A stretch of DNA of 52,037 nt from Methylobacterium sp. B4 (GCF_003201865.1 NZ_QJJJ01000030.1:1-52037), one strand, 5' to 3'; counted from the first letter of the stretch, positions 42,248-50,831 are shown. Notes: generated by a model from the sequence alone, not told the origin. Program-made: numbers and translations.

Positions 42248-42280
42248 AGCCGGCGGTCCCTCGGGGCCGCCGGCTTCGTT
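42248..42280 (+). terminator. Rho-independent terminator
   Basis: Stem AGCCGGCGG / CCGCCGGCT (extendable inward with GGTCC-type pairs), followed by TCGTTT. It lies 42 bases after the 79-residue gene. Confidence 0.8.
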
Positions 42281-42348
42281 TCGGCGGGTGGCGGGCAGAG
42301 GTGTTGTCGCGGCGATGCTCGTCGGATCGCCTCAGCCTCCGCGCATCC

Positions 42349-42375
42349 TCGCGGAGCGGAGCCGAAGCAATCCAG
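42349..42375 (-). repeat. Copy of the CGCGAGG..GAAGC.AATCCAG repeat
   Basis: TCGCGGAGCGGAGCCGAAGC then AATCCAG, an inverted relative of the half-units at 11728 and 49951 and close to 49888-49917. It lies in the gap between two converging genes. Confidence 0.55.
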
Positions 42376-42456
42376 CCGCGCGACACGATCCAGCGATGTC
42401 GTGTCGTCGATCCCTTCGCCGGGGCTGGCGGTGACGGCCTGGACGGGGCGTCCGGC

Positions 42457-43149
42457 CTACTTGCACTCCTCGCGGGCGCGCTTGAGCGCCTCCGCGAAAC
42501 CTCCCAGGGCATAGTCGTCCTGGGTCGGCTTGCCGCGCTGGGAGATCGTGCGGACCGTGGCGGTCTGCGCCCGGCTCATCTCGGCGACGATGCGCGGCTC
42601 GTCGGCCTGGTTCTGGATCCAGGCGTTCTCGTCCTTCACCACGAGGCCGTAGCGGGTGTTGCCGACCGTCAGGTAGGGATCGCTCGGCGCGGCTGCCGCG
42701 CCCGGCTTGGCCTGGGCCGCGGCGGGCTTGGGCTTGAAGCCGAGCATCACCGCGATCTCGCCCTGGCCGCCGCCCTTGGGGAAGGTGACGAACAGGTAGC
42801 CGGTGTCGCGGGCCAGGGATTTCGGGCTGCGCGTCGTCGGCTGGGCGATGACGTAGCAGAGCTTGTCCCGGGCCTGAGCCCCGTTGGTGAAGACGTTCCA
42901 ATCGCCGAACACGGCGAGCGGCACCGCCTGCTGCATTCCCGGCGGCAGGCCCGAACTCTCCGGCTTGCGCTCCCGCCGCCCGCTCGATCGGGCGAGGATC
43001 AACTCCGCGCCCTGCACGCCGTCCAGGGCGTGAGCCGGCCGCGGCGGCAGGGTCGCGGCGAGGGTGCCCGCCGCGATCAGGGCGAGGACCGCGGCGGGGC
43101 GATGAGGGGATCGGTTCGACGAAAGGTTCGGAAGGCGGGGCCGCTGCAT
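42457..43149 (-). CDS. Invasion-associated locus B (IalB)-like secreted protein
   Basis: A 230-residue exported protein whose signal peptide runs to PAHA (about residue 35). The mature region shows the IalB-type start FGDWNVFTNGAQARDKLCYV with Cys, then TTRSPKSLARDTGYLFVTFP and GEIAVMLGF, and a C-terminal RISQRGKPTQDDYAL-like segment and REECK. IalB-type proteins are periplasmic or envelope proteins common in Rhizobiales, named for a Bartonella erythrocyte-invasion gene; in free-living species the role is unknown. A Pro/Ala spacer near 135-150 is unusual. The start ATG 43149 gives the signal peptide; longer frames do not. Confidence 0.8.
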   Translation of the reverse strand: MQRPRLPNLSSNRSPHRPAAVLALIAAGTLAATLPPRPAHALDGVQGAELILARSSGRRERKPESSGLPPGMQQAVPLAVFGDWNVFTNGAQARDKLCYVIAQPTTRSPKSLARDTGYLFVTFPKGGGQGEIAVMLGFKPKPAAAQAKPGAAAAPSDPYLTVGNTRYGLVVKDENAWIQNQADEPRIVAEMSRAQTATVRTISQRGKPTQDDYALGGFAEALKRAREECK

Positions 43150-43313
43150 CTCAACTCGGTTTCCCGACGGTCGGACCGGCCCGACCGCCTTCACGCATCT
43201 CAGGATGACGGGGCCAGGATGCCGGGCACAAGCGCGACAGGAAAGCCCCACCCGCCCCGATCAACCGAAAACGGCAATTGGCCGCGCCTTTTCTCGTCGC
43301 TCGCCCTCGGTGT

Positions 43314-43637
43314 TCAGGCGGCGCGCATCTCTCCGGCCAGGGCGGCCGAGGCGAGAGCCGCCGCCGGCAGATCGAGCGCGGGGTCGATCTCGGGAAGGCG
43401 GATCTCGACCGCATTCGGGGCCGGCTCGACGGGCTTGGGCTGGGCCGGCTTGCCGGGCTGCTTGCCGGAGTCCTTGGCGGGATCGTTGTAGGGAGTGTTG
43501 TAGGCCTTGCGGATCGAGGCCCAGAAGGCGAGGCGCTCGGCCTCGGTGAAGCGGGCGAGGCGAGCGTCGATGACCGCCATCGCGGCCTCGGCCAGGGCGG
43601 GCGTTTCCTCGACGCTGATCCAGCTCTCTACGTTCAT
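43314..43637 (-). CDS. Small acidic hypothetical protein
   Basis: A 107-residue product from ATG 43637, with GGAG nine bases upstream. The first half is a helical pair (VEETPALAEAAMAVIDARLA, FTEAERLAFWASIRKAYN). It is followed by a Pro/Lys-rich linker (KQPGKPAQPKPVEPAP) and an acidic, Ala-rich end. No signal peptide, membrane helix or known domain is seen. The 260-base gap upstream to argH has no recognised structure. Confidence 0.65.
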   Translation of the reverse strand: MNVESWISVEETPALAEAAMAVIDARLARFTEAERLAFWASIRKAYNTPYNDPAKDSGKQPGKPAQPKPVEPAPNAVEIRLPEIDPALDLPAAALASAALAGEMRAA

Positions 43638-43897
43638 CGACGGTACTCCGCAGGTTCGGGCGGCCGGCCCACGCACCGGCCCGAGAAGCGGCCTTCGGCT
43701 TGTCGGAAGGAGACGATGCCGGGCGGAGGACCTGGGCGTCGGTCCAGCCATAAGCCGACCGGACGCCGTGCTCGTCCCTGCGCATCGGCCGTTTTTCCGA
43801 AAGCCGCCAACCACCTTTCGGGCCGATGCCCTAGCCACGCATGCCTAGCTGAATGCTGAACGCGGCATATTCCGTGCCTGTTCCCGCCAAGCTGAAC

Positions 43898-45289
43898 CTA
43901 CTTCTCCACAGATGCGAGCTTTTCCAGCCAGGCTTGAGCCTGCCGGCGCACGTTGTCCGGCGCCGTGCCGCCGTAGCTCGTGCGGCTCGCCACCGAGTTC
44001 TCGACGCCGAGAACAGCGAAGACGGCCCCCGTGATTCCGGGCTCGACCGCCTGCATCTCGTCCAGGGACAGATCGTCCAGGCCGATCCCGCGCTCGGAGG
44101 CCAGGGCCACGACCCGGCCCGTCACGTGGTGGGCCTGCCGGAAGGGCATGTTTAATTCGCGCACCAGCCAGTCGGCGAGATCGGTCGCGGTGGCGTAGCC
44201 GGAGCCCGCCGCGCGCTTCAGGGTCTCGGCCACGGGCTCCAGGTCGCGCACCATCCCGGCCATGGCGGCGAGGCACAGGGAGAGCGATTGCAGGGCGTCG
44301 AAGGTGCCCTCCTTGTCCTCCTGCATGTCCTTCGAATAGGCCAGCGGCAGGCCCTTCATGACGATGAGCAGGCCCGTGAGCGCGCCGACGATCCGGCCGG
44401 CCTTGGCGCGCACGAGTTCGGCGGCGTCGGGGTTGCGCTTCTGCGGCATGATCGACGAGCCGGTGGTGAAGCGGTCCGACAGCTTGACGAAGCCGAACTG
44501 CGCCGAGGTCCACACCACAAGCTCCTCGGCGAAGCGCGAGAGGTGCACCGCGCAGATCGAGGCCGCTGCGAGCGATTCGAGGGCGAAGTCGCGGTCGGCG
44601 ACCGAATCGAGCGAGTTCGCCGTCGGCCGGTCGAAGCCGAGCGCCGCCGCGGTGGCGTGGCGGTCGATCGGGAAGGAGGTGCCGGCGAGCGCTGCCGCGC
44701 CCAGCGGGCATTCGTTGAGGCGGGCCCGCGCGTCGCGGAAGCGGCCGCGGTCGCGCGCCAGCATCTCGACATAGGCGAGGCAGTGATGGCCGAAGGTGAC
44801 GGGCTGGGCCGATTGCAGGTGGGTGAAGCCCGGCATCACCGTGGCGGCGTGTTTCTCCGCCGTCTCGGCCAGCGCGCGCTGCAGGTCGGCCATCTGCGCG
44901 TCGAGGGCGTCGAGGGTGTCGCGCACCCACAGCCGCATGTCGGTGGCGACCTGATCGTTGCGCGAGCGGGCGGTGTGCAGGCGCCCCGCGGCGGGGCCGA
45001 CGATCTCGGTCAGGCGGCTCTCCACCGCCATGTGGATGTCCTCCAGATCGCGCCGGAAGACGAATTCGCCGCGCTCGATCTCCGCCTCGACGGACTTGAG
45101 CCCGGCCGAAATCGCGGCCACATCGTCGGCAGGCAGGATGCCCTGGGCGCCCAGCATCGCGACATGTGCCAGCGAGCCGCGGATGTCCTGGGATGCCAGC
45201 CGCCTGTCGAACCCGATGGAGGCGTTGATCTCCTCCATGATCTCGGCGGGGCCGCTCGCGAAGCGCCCGCCCCACATCCGGTTGCTCAT
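43898..45289 (-). CDS. argH: Argininosuccinate lyase
   Basis: Cleaves argininosuccinate to arginine and fumarate, the last step of arginine synthesis. The 463-residue product starts MSNRMWGGRFASGPAEIMEE and has the superfamily conserved segments: TARSRNDQVATDMRLW, HLQSAQPVTFGHH, and the flexible catalytic loop signature GSSIMPQKRNPD. ATG 45289 has GGTGAG upstream. It is divergent from tlpA, with a 42-base shared promoter region, an arrangement I know from other Rhizobiales. Confidence 0.97.
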   Translation of the reverse strand: MSNRMWGGRFASGPAEIMEEINASIGFDRRLASQDIRGSLAHVAMLGAQGILPADDVAAISAGLKSVEAEIERGEFVFRRDLEDIHMAVESRLTEIVGPAAGRLHTARSRNDQVATDMRLWVRDTLDALDAQMADLQRALAETAEKHAATVMPGFTHLQSAQPVTFGHHCLAYVEMLARDRGRFRDARARLNECPLGAAALAGTSFPIDRHATAAALGFDRPTANSLDSVADRDFALESLAAASICAVHLSRFAEELVVWTSAQFGFVKLSDRFTTGSSIMPQKRNPDAAELVRAKAGRIVGALTGLLIVMKGLPLAYSKDMQEDKEGTFDALQSLSLCLAAMAGMVRDLEPVAETLKRAAGSGYATATDLADWLVRELNMPFRQAHHVTGRVVALASERGIGLDDLSLDEMQAVEPGITGAVFAVLGVENSVASRTSYGGTAPDNVRRQAQAWLEKLASVEK

Positions 45290-45331
45290 GGCTGATCTCA
45301 CCTTCCCGCGCACGCGAAACGAGGCCCGGCC

Positions 45332-45973
45332 GTGAAGGCGACCCCGAAAACCCTGGCCGCCTGCGGCGCGCTCGCCGCCATCCTCGTCGGCGGCCTCGCC
45401 CTATACGGGACGGGCTCGAACCTCGGCAACCTCACCGCCTCCGGCCCCTGTGCCGAGGCGGCACCCGCGGCGGCCCGGCTCGCACCGCTCGCCCGCGGCG
45501 AGGTCGCGGCCTTCGATGCCGCCGGCCCGCCCCGGCCCGCCCCGGCCGTCGCCTTCCGGGGGCCGGACGGCGCGCCCACCGATCTCGCGGCCCTGCGCGG
45601 AAAACTTCTGCTCGTGAATCTCTGGGCGACGTGGTGCGCCCCCTGCAAGGCCGAGATGCCGGCCCTCGATCGCCTGGAGGCGGATCTCGGCGGCGAGGAC
45701 TTCCAGGTGGTGGCGATCAACGTCGAGACGCGCAACCTCGACAAGCCGCCCGCCTGGTACAAGGCCAACGGCATCACGCGCCTGGCCTATTACGGCGATC
45801 CCGAGGGCAAGGTGCTGCCCGCGATCCAGACCGCCGTCGGCTCGACCGGCCTGCCGACCACGATGCTGGTCGATGCCCGGGGCTGCACCCTGGGCGTGAT
45901 GAAGGGGCCGGCCGAGTGGTCGAGCGAGGACGGCAAGCGGCTGATCCGCGCGGCTCTGGCGAAATCCTCCTGA
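45332..45973 (+). CDS. tlpA: TlpA-type membrane-anchored thiol-disulfide oxidoreductase
   Basis: Periplasmic thioredoxin-fold reductase, in Bradyrhizobium needed for cytochrome oxidase (CuA) maturation. The 213-residue product has one N-terminal anchor (ACGALAAILVGGLALYG), an extra Cys near 40, and the active site NLWATWCAPCKAEMP (Cys 102 and 105). It continues with VVAINVETRNLDKP and TGLPTTMLVD (cis-Pro). GTG 45332 has GAGG seven bases upstream. A further Cys in DARGCTLG is noted. Divergent from argH. Confidence 0.94.
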   Translation: MKATPKTLAACGALAAILVGGLALYGTGSNLGNLTASGPCAEAAPAAARLAPLARGEVAAFDAAGPPRPAPAVAFRGPDGAPTDLAALRGKLLLVNLWATWCAPCKAEMPALDRLEADLGGEDFQVVAINVETRNLDKPPAWYKANGITRLAYYGDPEGKVLPAIQTAVGSTGLPTTMLVDARGCTLGVMKGPAEWSSEDGKRLIRAALAKSS

Positions 45974-46028
45974 TTCTTCGGCCTCCGCGGGTTGCGGTCG
46001 CGGCCCGGGCTGGGCAACGGGTGGGCGC

Positions 46029-47264
46029 ATGAAGTCACCGCCTCCCTCCGTCCGCGCGCTTCCGCGCCGCTTGCGGCGTCCGTACTCGGCGGCGCGCCGC
46101 TTCCTCACCAACGAGGCGGCCGGCGGCATCGTGCTCATGGTCGCCGCGGGCCTCGCGCTCGCGGTCGCCAACTCGCCCCTGGCACAGACCTACCACGCCG
46201 TCCTTCACGTCCATCTCGGGCCCTTGAGCCTGATGCATTGGATCAACGACGGGCTGATGGTCGTGTTCTTCCTGCTCGTCGGCCTGGAGATCAAGCGCGA
46301 GGCCCTGGACGGGCGCCTGCGCACCTGGCCCGACCGGGTGCTGCCGGGGCTGGCCGCCGCGGCCGGCATGGCCGTGCCGGCCCTGGTCTACCTCGCCTTC
46401 AACGCCGGGCAGTCCACCGCCCGGGGCTGGGCGATCCCGGCGGCCACCGACATCGCCTTCGCGCTGGGCGTCCTGGCGCTGCTGGGCTCGCGCGTGCCCG
46501 TCTCGCTCAAGATCTTCCTCTCGGCGGTGGCCATCGTCGACGATCTGGGCGCCGTCGTCGTCATCGCGCTGTTCTACACGGGGCAACTCGATGCGACGAT
46601 GCTGGCGGCCTCCGCCGGGATGCTGGCCCTGCTGTTCGCGCTCAACCGCCTCGGGGTGCGCGCGCTCCTGCCCTACCTTCTCGCGGGCCTCGTGCTCTGG
46701 GTCTTCGTGCTGCGCTCCGGCGTCCACGCCACGGTGGCGGGCGTGCTGCTCGCCCTGTTCGTGCCGATCCGCCCGAGCCCGGGCCGGCCGGAGGACGAAA
46801 CCTCGCCCCTGCACCGGCTGGAGCACGCGCTGACCCCCTGGGTCTCGTTTCTGATCGTGCCGGTCTTCGGCTTCGCCAATGCCGGGGTGACGCTCCTCGG
46901 CCTGCCGGCGCGCGCGTTGATCGAGCCCGTGACGCTCGGCGTCGCGCTCGGCCTGTTCCTCGGCAAGCAGATCGGCATCTTCGCCAGCGTGCGGCTCGCC
47001 GCCGCCCTGGGCCTCGTCTCCCGCCCGGCGGGGGCGACCTGGCTTCAGGTCTACGGCGTGGCGCTCCTGTGCGGGATCGGCTTCACCATGAGCCTTTTCA
47101 TCGGCGCACTCGCCTTCACCGACGGGCTGCACGAGACCGAGACCAAGCTCGGCGTACTCGGCGGTTCGCTGCTCTCGGCGCTGTTCGGGGCCGTGCTGCT
47201 CGCCCGCGCCGATCCGCGCAAGGCGAGCCCGCGACGGAGGCCCGGAGCCGCCGACTTGCCTTGA
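46029..47264 (+). CDS. nhaA: Na+/H+ antiporter NhaA
   Basis: Inner-membrane exchanger exporting Na+ for H+, important in alkaline or saline stress. The 411-residue protein has about 12 helices. It begins with the TNEAAGGIVLMVAAGLALAV segment and has the conserved FFLLVGLEIKRE and ATDIAFALGVLALLG. The paired ion-binding Asp are in VAIVDDLGAVVVIALFY. Late GKQIGIFASVRLA and CGIGFTMSLFIGALAF are also diagnostic. It starts 55 bases after tlpA. The ribosome site is poor. Confidence 0.96.
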   Translation: MKSPPPSVRALPRRLRRPYSAARRFLTNEAAGGIVLMVAAGLALAVANSPLAQTYHAVLHVHLGPLSLMHWINDGLMVVFFLLVGLEIKREALDGRLRTWPDRVLPGLAAAAGMAVPALVYLAFNAGQSTARGWAIPAATDIAFALGVLALLGSRVPVSLKIFLSAVAIVDDLGAVVVIALFYTGQLDATMLAASAGMLALLFALNRLGVRALLPYLLAGLVLWVFVLRSGVHATVAGVLLALFVPIRPSPGRPEDETSPLHRLEHALTPWVSFLIVPVFGFANAGVTLLGLPARALIEPVTLGVALGLFLGKQIGIFASVRLAAALGLVSRPAGATWLQVYGVALLCGIGFTMSLFIGALAFTDGLHETETKLGVLGGSLLSALFGAVLLARADPRKASPRRRPGAADLP

Positions 47265-47349
47265 CCTCCGGCCTCGGCCTAGTCAGGCCGGAAGCGTCGC
47301 GGTGGCAGGGGGATCGTCATCGGGTCCGTTACCCCGCGCGAGGGCGAAC

Positions 47350-47697
47350 ATGCTGCGAACCGTCTCCCGCTTTCTCGGACTGCCGTTCCTCAGCCGGGCG
47401 CTCGGGCTCATCGTGATGGCGGCGGGCTTCGTGCAGCTCTGCTACGACGGCGCCCGCTCCATCGCCAACAACGGCCTGCGCGTCACCAGTCTGGCCGACC
47501 TGATCCGCTCCCTGCCCCAGGAGCGGATCACGGCCATCGGCCGCAGCATCGAGGGCGTCGCGCCCTGGGCCGACAACCTGCTGCTCGCGCCGCTGGGCCT
47601 CGTACCCGCGGCCCTGTTCGGGCTCGCGCTGGGTGCGGCGCTGGTCTGGCTCGGCCAGCCGCCCCGCGAGCCGATCGGGTTCCTGACGCGACCGTAG
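47350..47697 (+). CDS. Small two-helix membrane protein
   Basis: A 115-residue product from ATG 47350 (GAGGGCGAAC upstream). Two hydrophobic helices (ALGLIVMAAGFVQLCY and LGLVPAALFGLALGAALVWLG) flank a polar loop holding SLADLIRSLPQERITAIG. No named family is recognised. The start, coding frame and codon use look genuine. It is followed at once by a hairpin repeat (47697-47744). Confidence 0.78.
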   Translation: MLRTVSRFLGLPFLSRALGLIVMAAGFVQLCYDGARSIANNGLRVTSLADLIRSLPQERITAIGRSIEGVAPWADNLLLAPLGLVPAALFGLALGAALVWLGQPPREPIGFLTRP

Positions 47698-47744
47698 AGC
47701 GTCGTCCCGAACCGTGCTCGCCGCTTTCGGAGGGGACGACGCTC
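47697..47744. repeat. GAGCGTCGTCCC...GGGACGACGCTC hairpin repeat
   Basis: Exact 12-bp arms at 47697-47708 and 47733-47744 around CGAACCGTGCTC and a second half. It resembles the Methylobacterium element with AGAGCGTCGTCCCGAA (from memory). The stop codon of the small membrane gene touches it. It lies between converging genes. Confidence 0.75.
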
Positions 47745-47753
47745 CGGGCGTCC

Positions 47754-48158
47754 TCAGATCCCCCAGTACGGCGCCGCGTTGTAGTAGCGGTGGACGTGCT
47801 CCTCCCAGGCGCGCTCGTCCTCCGGGTCGCCGCCCTCCGGCGAGCGCGCGGGGGCGTCGCGCAGCTGCTCCTCGGTGATGTCGACCACGTAGGCGTCGCG
47901 TTCGGTGTCGTAGCGCAGCATCGCCCAGGGCAGCGTATAGTATTCCTCGCCCATGCCGAGGAAGCCGCCGAAGCTCATCACCGCGTAGGCGACCCGGCCC
48001 GAGCGCTTGTCGAGCATCAGACGCTCGATGCGCCCGACCTTGGCGCCGTCCGGCCGGCGCACCTCGGTGCCGATCACGCGGTCGCTGGCGATCAGGCTGC
48101 GCGGAAGGTCCGCACCATCGTCGGACGAAGCGGGATTTTCGGGTGAGACGGGATTCAT
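47754..48158 (-). CDS. PRC-barrel domain protein, likely general-stress regulated
   Basis: A 134-residue cytoplasmic protein. Residues about 18-95 form a PRC barrel (LIASDRVIGTEVRRPDGAKV, IERLMLDKRSGRVAYAVM, then YYTLPWAMLRYD). The C-terminal part is acidic and ends HRYYNAAPYWGI. PRC barrels bind RNA or proteins (RimM and the photosynthetic reaction centre H chain); small stand-alone members are frequent in Rhizobiales stress regulons. ATG 48158 has AGGGGGAAA upstream. The promoter at 48199-48224 is a match to the EcfG consensus. Confidence 0.9.
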   Translation of the reverse strand: MNPVSPENPASSDDGADLPRSLIASDRVIGTEVRRPDGAKVGRIERLMLDKRSGRVAYAVMSFGGFLGMGEEYYTLPWAMLRYDTERDAYVVDITEEQLRDAPARSPEGGDPEDERAWEEHVHRYYNAAPYWGI

Positions 48159-48198
48159 GGCGTTTCCCCCTGCAACGTTGTTACAGCTTGCCATAAAA

Positions 48199-48224
48199 AA
48201 CGCCCAGGCGTCCGGGCACGTTCC
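48199..48224 (-). promoter_or_regulatory. Sigma-EcfG (general stress response) promoter
   Basis: On the minus strand GGAAC (48224-48220), 17 bases, CGTT (48202-48199): an exact GGAAC-N17-CGTT, the consensus reported for the PhyR/EcfG regulon of Methylobacterium. It lies about 41 bases upstream of the PRC-barrel start. The spacer could also fold as a short stem followed by a T run, but no minus-strand gene ends here. Confidence 0.8.
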
Positions 48225-48272
48225 GGCCGCTCCCGCCCTTCTCCCACCTCTCTTCCGGACGAGCCGACGCGC

Positions 48273-49214
48273 ATGCCGCTGACCCGCCTGACTCTCCGCT
48301 CCTCCCTGACCGCCCTGGCGCTCGCCCTCCCCGCGCTGACGAGCCCGGCCGCGGCGCAGGACCGGGGCAGCGTCAACCCGAAACCGCTGCCGCCGCTCGC
48401 CAACCCCGACGATCCCTCGACGCCGGCCAAGGCCCTGTTCGGCCGCGTCACCGGACCGACCGGCGGCTCGGCGCGCTCCTTCGGCTCCTACGCGAAGGGC
48501 TGCTTCTCCGGCGGCGAGGCGCTGGCGATGGACGGCGCGACCTGGCAGGTGATGCGGCCCTCGCGCAACCGGATGTGGGGCACGCCCCATCTCGTGGACT
48601 TCATGGAGCGGCTGGCCGCCCGGGCGCCGCAGGCCGGCTGGCCGGGGCTGCTCGTCGGAGACATGTCGCAGCCCCGGGGCGGGCCGATGCTGACGGGGCA
48701 CGCCTCGCATCAGCTCGGCCTCGACGCCGATGTCTGGCTCACGCCGATGCCGGACCACCGCATGAGCCGGGCCGAGCGCGAGGAGACCTCGGCCACCAAC
48801 GTGGTGCGCTCCGACCGGCTCGACATCGATCCCGAGGTCTGGACCCGCCAGCACACGGCGCTGATCCGCCTGACGGCCAAGCAGCCGGAGGTGGCGCGGA
48901 TCTTCGTGAACGCGGCGATCAAGAAGGCCCTGTGCCGCGAGGCGGGCGGGGATCGGAGCTGGCTCAACAAGGTGCGCCCGATGTACGGGCACAACTACCA
49001 CTACCATATCCGCCTCGCCTGCCCCGGCGGCGAGGCCTCCTGCGACGACCAGGCGCCCCCTCCCCCCGGCGACGGCTGCGGCTCGGAGCTCGACTACTGG
49101 TTCAGCGCCGCGGTGCTGAACCCGCCCAAGCCGAAGACCCCCCCGAGGCCCCGCCCGCCGATGACGCTCGCCGGCCTGCCGGATGCCTGCCGGGCGGTGC
49201 TGCACGCGCGGTAG
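48273..49214 (+). CDS. mepA: Penicillin-insensitive murein endopeptidase
   Basis: Zinc endopeptidase of the LAS family that cleaves D-Ala-mDAP cross-links in peptidoglycan. The 313-residue product has a signal peptide to about residue 29 (SPAAAQ). It shares the MepA core: LFGRVTGPT, then ARSFGSYAKGCFSGG, the metal site GHASHQLGLDADVW, and the HNYHYHIRLACP motif with both His. A Pro-rich C-terminal extension (PPKPKTPPRPRPP) is present. The extra Cys residues could form disulfides. Only the short EcfG-containing gap separates it from the divergent PRC-barrel gene. Confidence 0.94.
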   Translation: MPLTRLTLRSSLTALALALPALTSPAAAQDRGSVNPKPLPPLANPDDPSTPAKALFGRVTGPTGGSARSFGSYAKGCFSGGEALAMDGATWQVMRPSRNRMWGTPHLVDFMERLAARAPQAGWPGLLVGDMSQPRGGPMLTGHASHQLGLDADVWLTPMPDHRMSRAEREETSATNVVRSDRLDIDPEVWTRQHTALIRLTAKQPEVARIFVNAAIKKALCREAGGDRSWLNKVRPMYGHNYHYHIRLACPGGEASCDDQAPPPPGDGCGSELDYWFSAAVLNPPKPKTPPRPRPPMTLAGLPDACRAVLHAR

Positions 49215-49234
49215 GAGCGACTGCTTCTCATCCC

Positions 49235-49738
49235 CTATTTCTCGTGGTGTCCGGCCGAGAGCCGGTCGGTCAGGGCCATCAGCAGGCCGGACACCACGAA
49301 GACCATGTGGATGCCCACCAGCCAGCTCAGGTCGCGGTCGCTGTAGTTCTTCACGTCGAGGAACGACTTCAGCAGCTGGATCGCCGAGATCGCCACGATG
49401 GAGGAGATCAGCTTCAGCTTCAGGCCGCTGAAGTCGATCGTGCCCATCCAGGTGGGCCAGTCCTTGTGGTCGGTGTGATCGAACTTCGAGACGAAGTTCT
49501 CGTAGCCCGAGAAGATCACGATGATCAGCAGCGAGGCGGTGAAGGTCAGGTCGACCAGGGCGAGGACGCCGAGAATGGTCTGCGACTCGGTCGATTCCAG
49601 CGTGTGGGTGACGACGTGGCCCAGTTCGATCAGGAGCCGGACCAGCAGAACGACGAGCGCGAGCGTCAGCGCCGCGTAGAACGGGGCGAGCAGCCACCGA
49701 CAGGCGAAGAGAAAGCGTTCGAAACCACGTTCCAGCAT
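49235..49738 (-). CDS. UPF0114/YqhA-family membrane protein
   Basis: A 167-residue protein of about four helices. The family N-terminus MLERGFERFLFACRWLLAPF is clear, followed by VVLLVRLLIELGH, LALVDLTFTASLLIIVIFSG and the conserved YENFVSKFDHTDHKDWP. Later VGIHMVFVVSGLLMAL completes the pattern. Family role is unknown. ATG 49738 fixes the family start. The stop is close to that of the converging mepA gene. Confidence 0.92.
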   Translation of the reverse strand: MLERGFERFLFACRWLLAPFYAALTLALVVLLVRLLIELGHVVTHTLESTESQTILGVLALVDLTFTASLLIIVIFSGYENFVSKFDHTDHKDWPTWMGTIDFSGLKLKLISSIVAISAIQLLKSFLDVKNYSDRDLSWLVGIHMVFVVSGLLMALTDRLSAGHHEK

Positions 49739-49887
49739 TGTCTCTCGAGTTCCCGGCCATCCGAGGGCGGCCGGGATGTGGCACGGGGCTCGCGCCCTCG
49801 CAAGACGCTCAAGCTTGCGCCCGCCGCAGGGCACCGGAGCGGAGACTCACACGGCTTCCGCTCGATCGCCTCGGTCTCTTCCTTCGA

Positions 49888-49978
49888 CATTGCGAGGCGA
49901 AGCCGTGGCAATCCAGGGCGCTGCATCCTCCGGACCGGTCGCGCTCCGGGTCGCTTCGGCTCCGCCTCGCGATGACGG
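49888..49978. repeat. Most complete copy of the CATTGCGAGG...GATGACGG repeat
   Basis: Two inverted halves: CATTGCGAGGCGAAGCCGTG then GCAATCCAG (49888-49917), and TCGCTTCGGCTCCGCCTCGC then GATGACGG (49951-49978). Related half-copies occur at 11728, 33841 and 42349. The 278-base gap between the UPF0114 gene and msrA holds mainly this. Confidence 0.75.
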
Positions 49979-50016
49979 AGCGGGGCGAAGGCCGAGGCGA
50001 TCAAACGGAGGCGATA

Positions 50017-50676
50017 TCACTCCGCCGCGACGCCGACCCCGACCGGGCAGGTCACGCCGGTGCCGCCGAGACCGCAATAGCCGCCGGGGTTCTTGGCGAG
50101 GTATTGCTGGTGGTAATCCTCGGCGAAGTAGAACGTCTCGAGCGGCACGATCTCCGTCGTCACCGGTCCGTAGCCCCGTGCCTGAAGCGCCCCCGCATAG
50201 GCGTCGCGCACCGCCCGCGCCGTCTCGGCCTGGGCCTCGCTGGCGGTGTAGATGCCGGAGCGGTACTGCGTGCCGACATCGTTGCCCTGGCGGTAGCCCT
50301 GGGTCGGGTCGTGGCTCTCGAAGAAGGTCTTGAGCACGGATTCCAGCGGCAGCACCGCCGGATCGAAGGCCACGAGCACGACCTCGTTATGCCCGGTGAG
50401 GCCGCTGCAAACCTCCTCGTAGGTCGGATTCGGCGTAAAGCCACCGGCATAGCCCACGGCCGTGACGTGGATGCCGTGCGGCAACTGCCAGAACTTGCGC
50501 TCGGCGCCCCAGAAGCAGCCGAACCCGAGCACGATCGTCTCGATGCCCTCCGGGTAGGGACCTTTGAGAGGCTGGCCGTTGACGAAATGGCGCTCGGCCG
50601 TCGGCAGGGGGTGGGGCCGGCCGGGCAGCGCCTCGGACGGGGTCGGCATTTCGGGCCGCTTGCGGAACAGAAGCAT
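50017..50676 (-). CDS. msrA: Peptide methionine-S-sulfoxide reductase A
   Basis: Reduces methionine-S-sulfoxide in proteins, using a catalytic Cys. The 219-residue product has the active-site GFGCFWGAER (Cys 54), then VGYAGGFTPNPTYEEVCSG, HDPTQGYRQGNDVGTQYRS, and FAEDYHQQYLAKNP. The resolving Cys lie in GYCGLGGTGVTCPVG. About 40 residues precede the domain, with no signal, so it is cytoplasmic. GAGGA lies nine bases upstream of ATG 50676. No msrB is fused or adjacent. Confidence 0.96.
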   Translation of the reverse strand: MLLFRKRPEMPTPSEALPGRPHPLPTAERHFVNGQPLKGPYPEGIETIVLGFGCFWGAERKFWQLPHGIHVTAVGYAGGFTPNPTYEEVCSGLTGHNEVVLVAFDPAVLPLESVLKTFFESHDPTQGYRQGNDVGTQYRSGIYTASEAQAETARAVRDAYAGALQARGYGPVTTEIVPLETFYFAEDYHQQYLAKNPGGYCGLGGTGVTCPVGVGVAAE

Positions 50677-50831
50677 CACCGTTGTCCTCGGATGTCCGTC
50701 GGGCGGGATGCCGCGGCGGGTATGCCGCCCCGGCACGGCTTGATATGGTCATTCCCGCCAGCTTTGGCGACGGGGGCCGCTGGGCTCGGCGGCGTTCGCG
50801 GCGACGCACCACCAAGGAGCGATCGGAAGCG

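Noticed and set aside
48199..48219. Intrinsic terminator reading on the minus strand
   Set aside because: The stem is only about six base pairs, no minus-strand gene ends upstream of it, and the sequence is better explained as an EcfG promoter.
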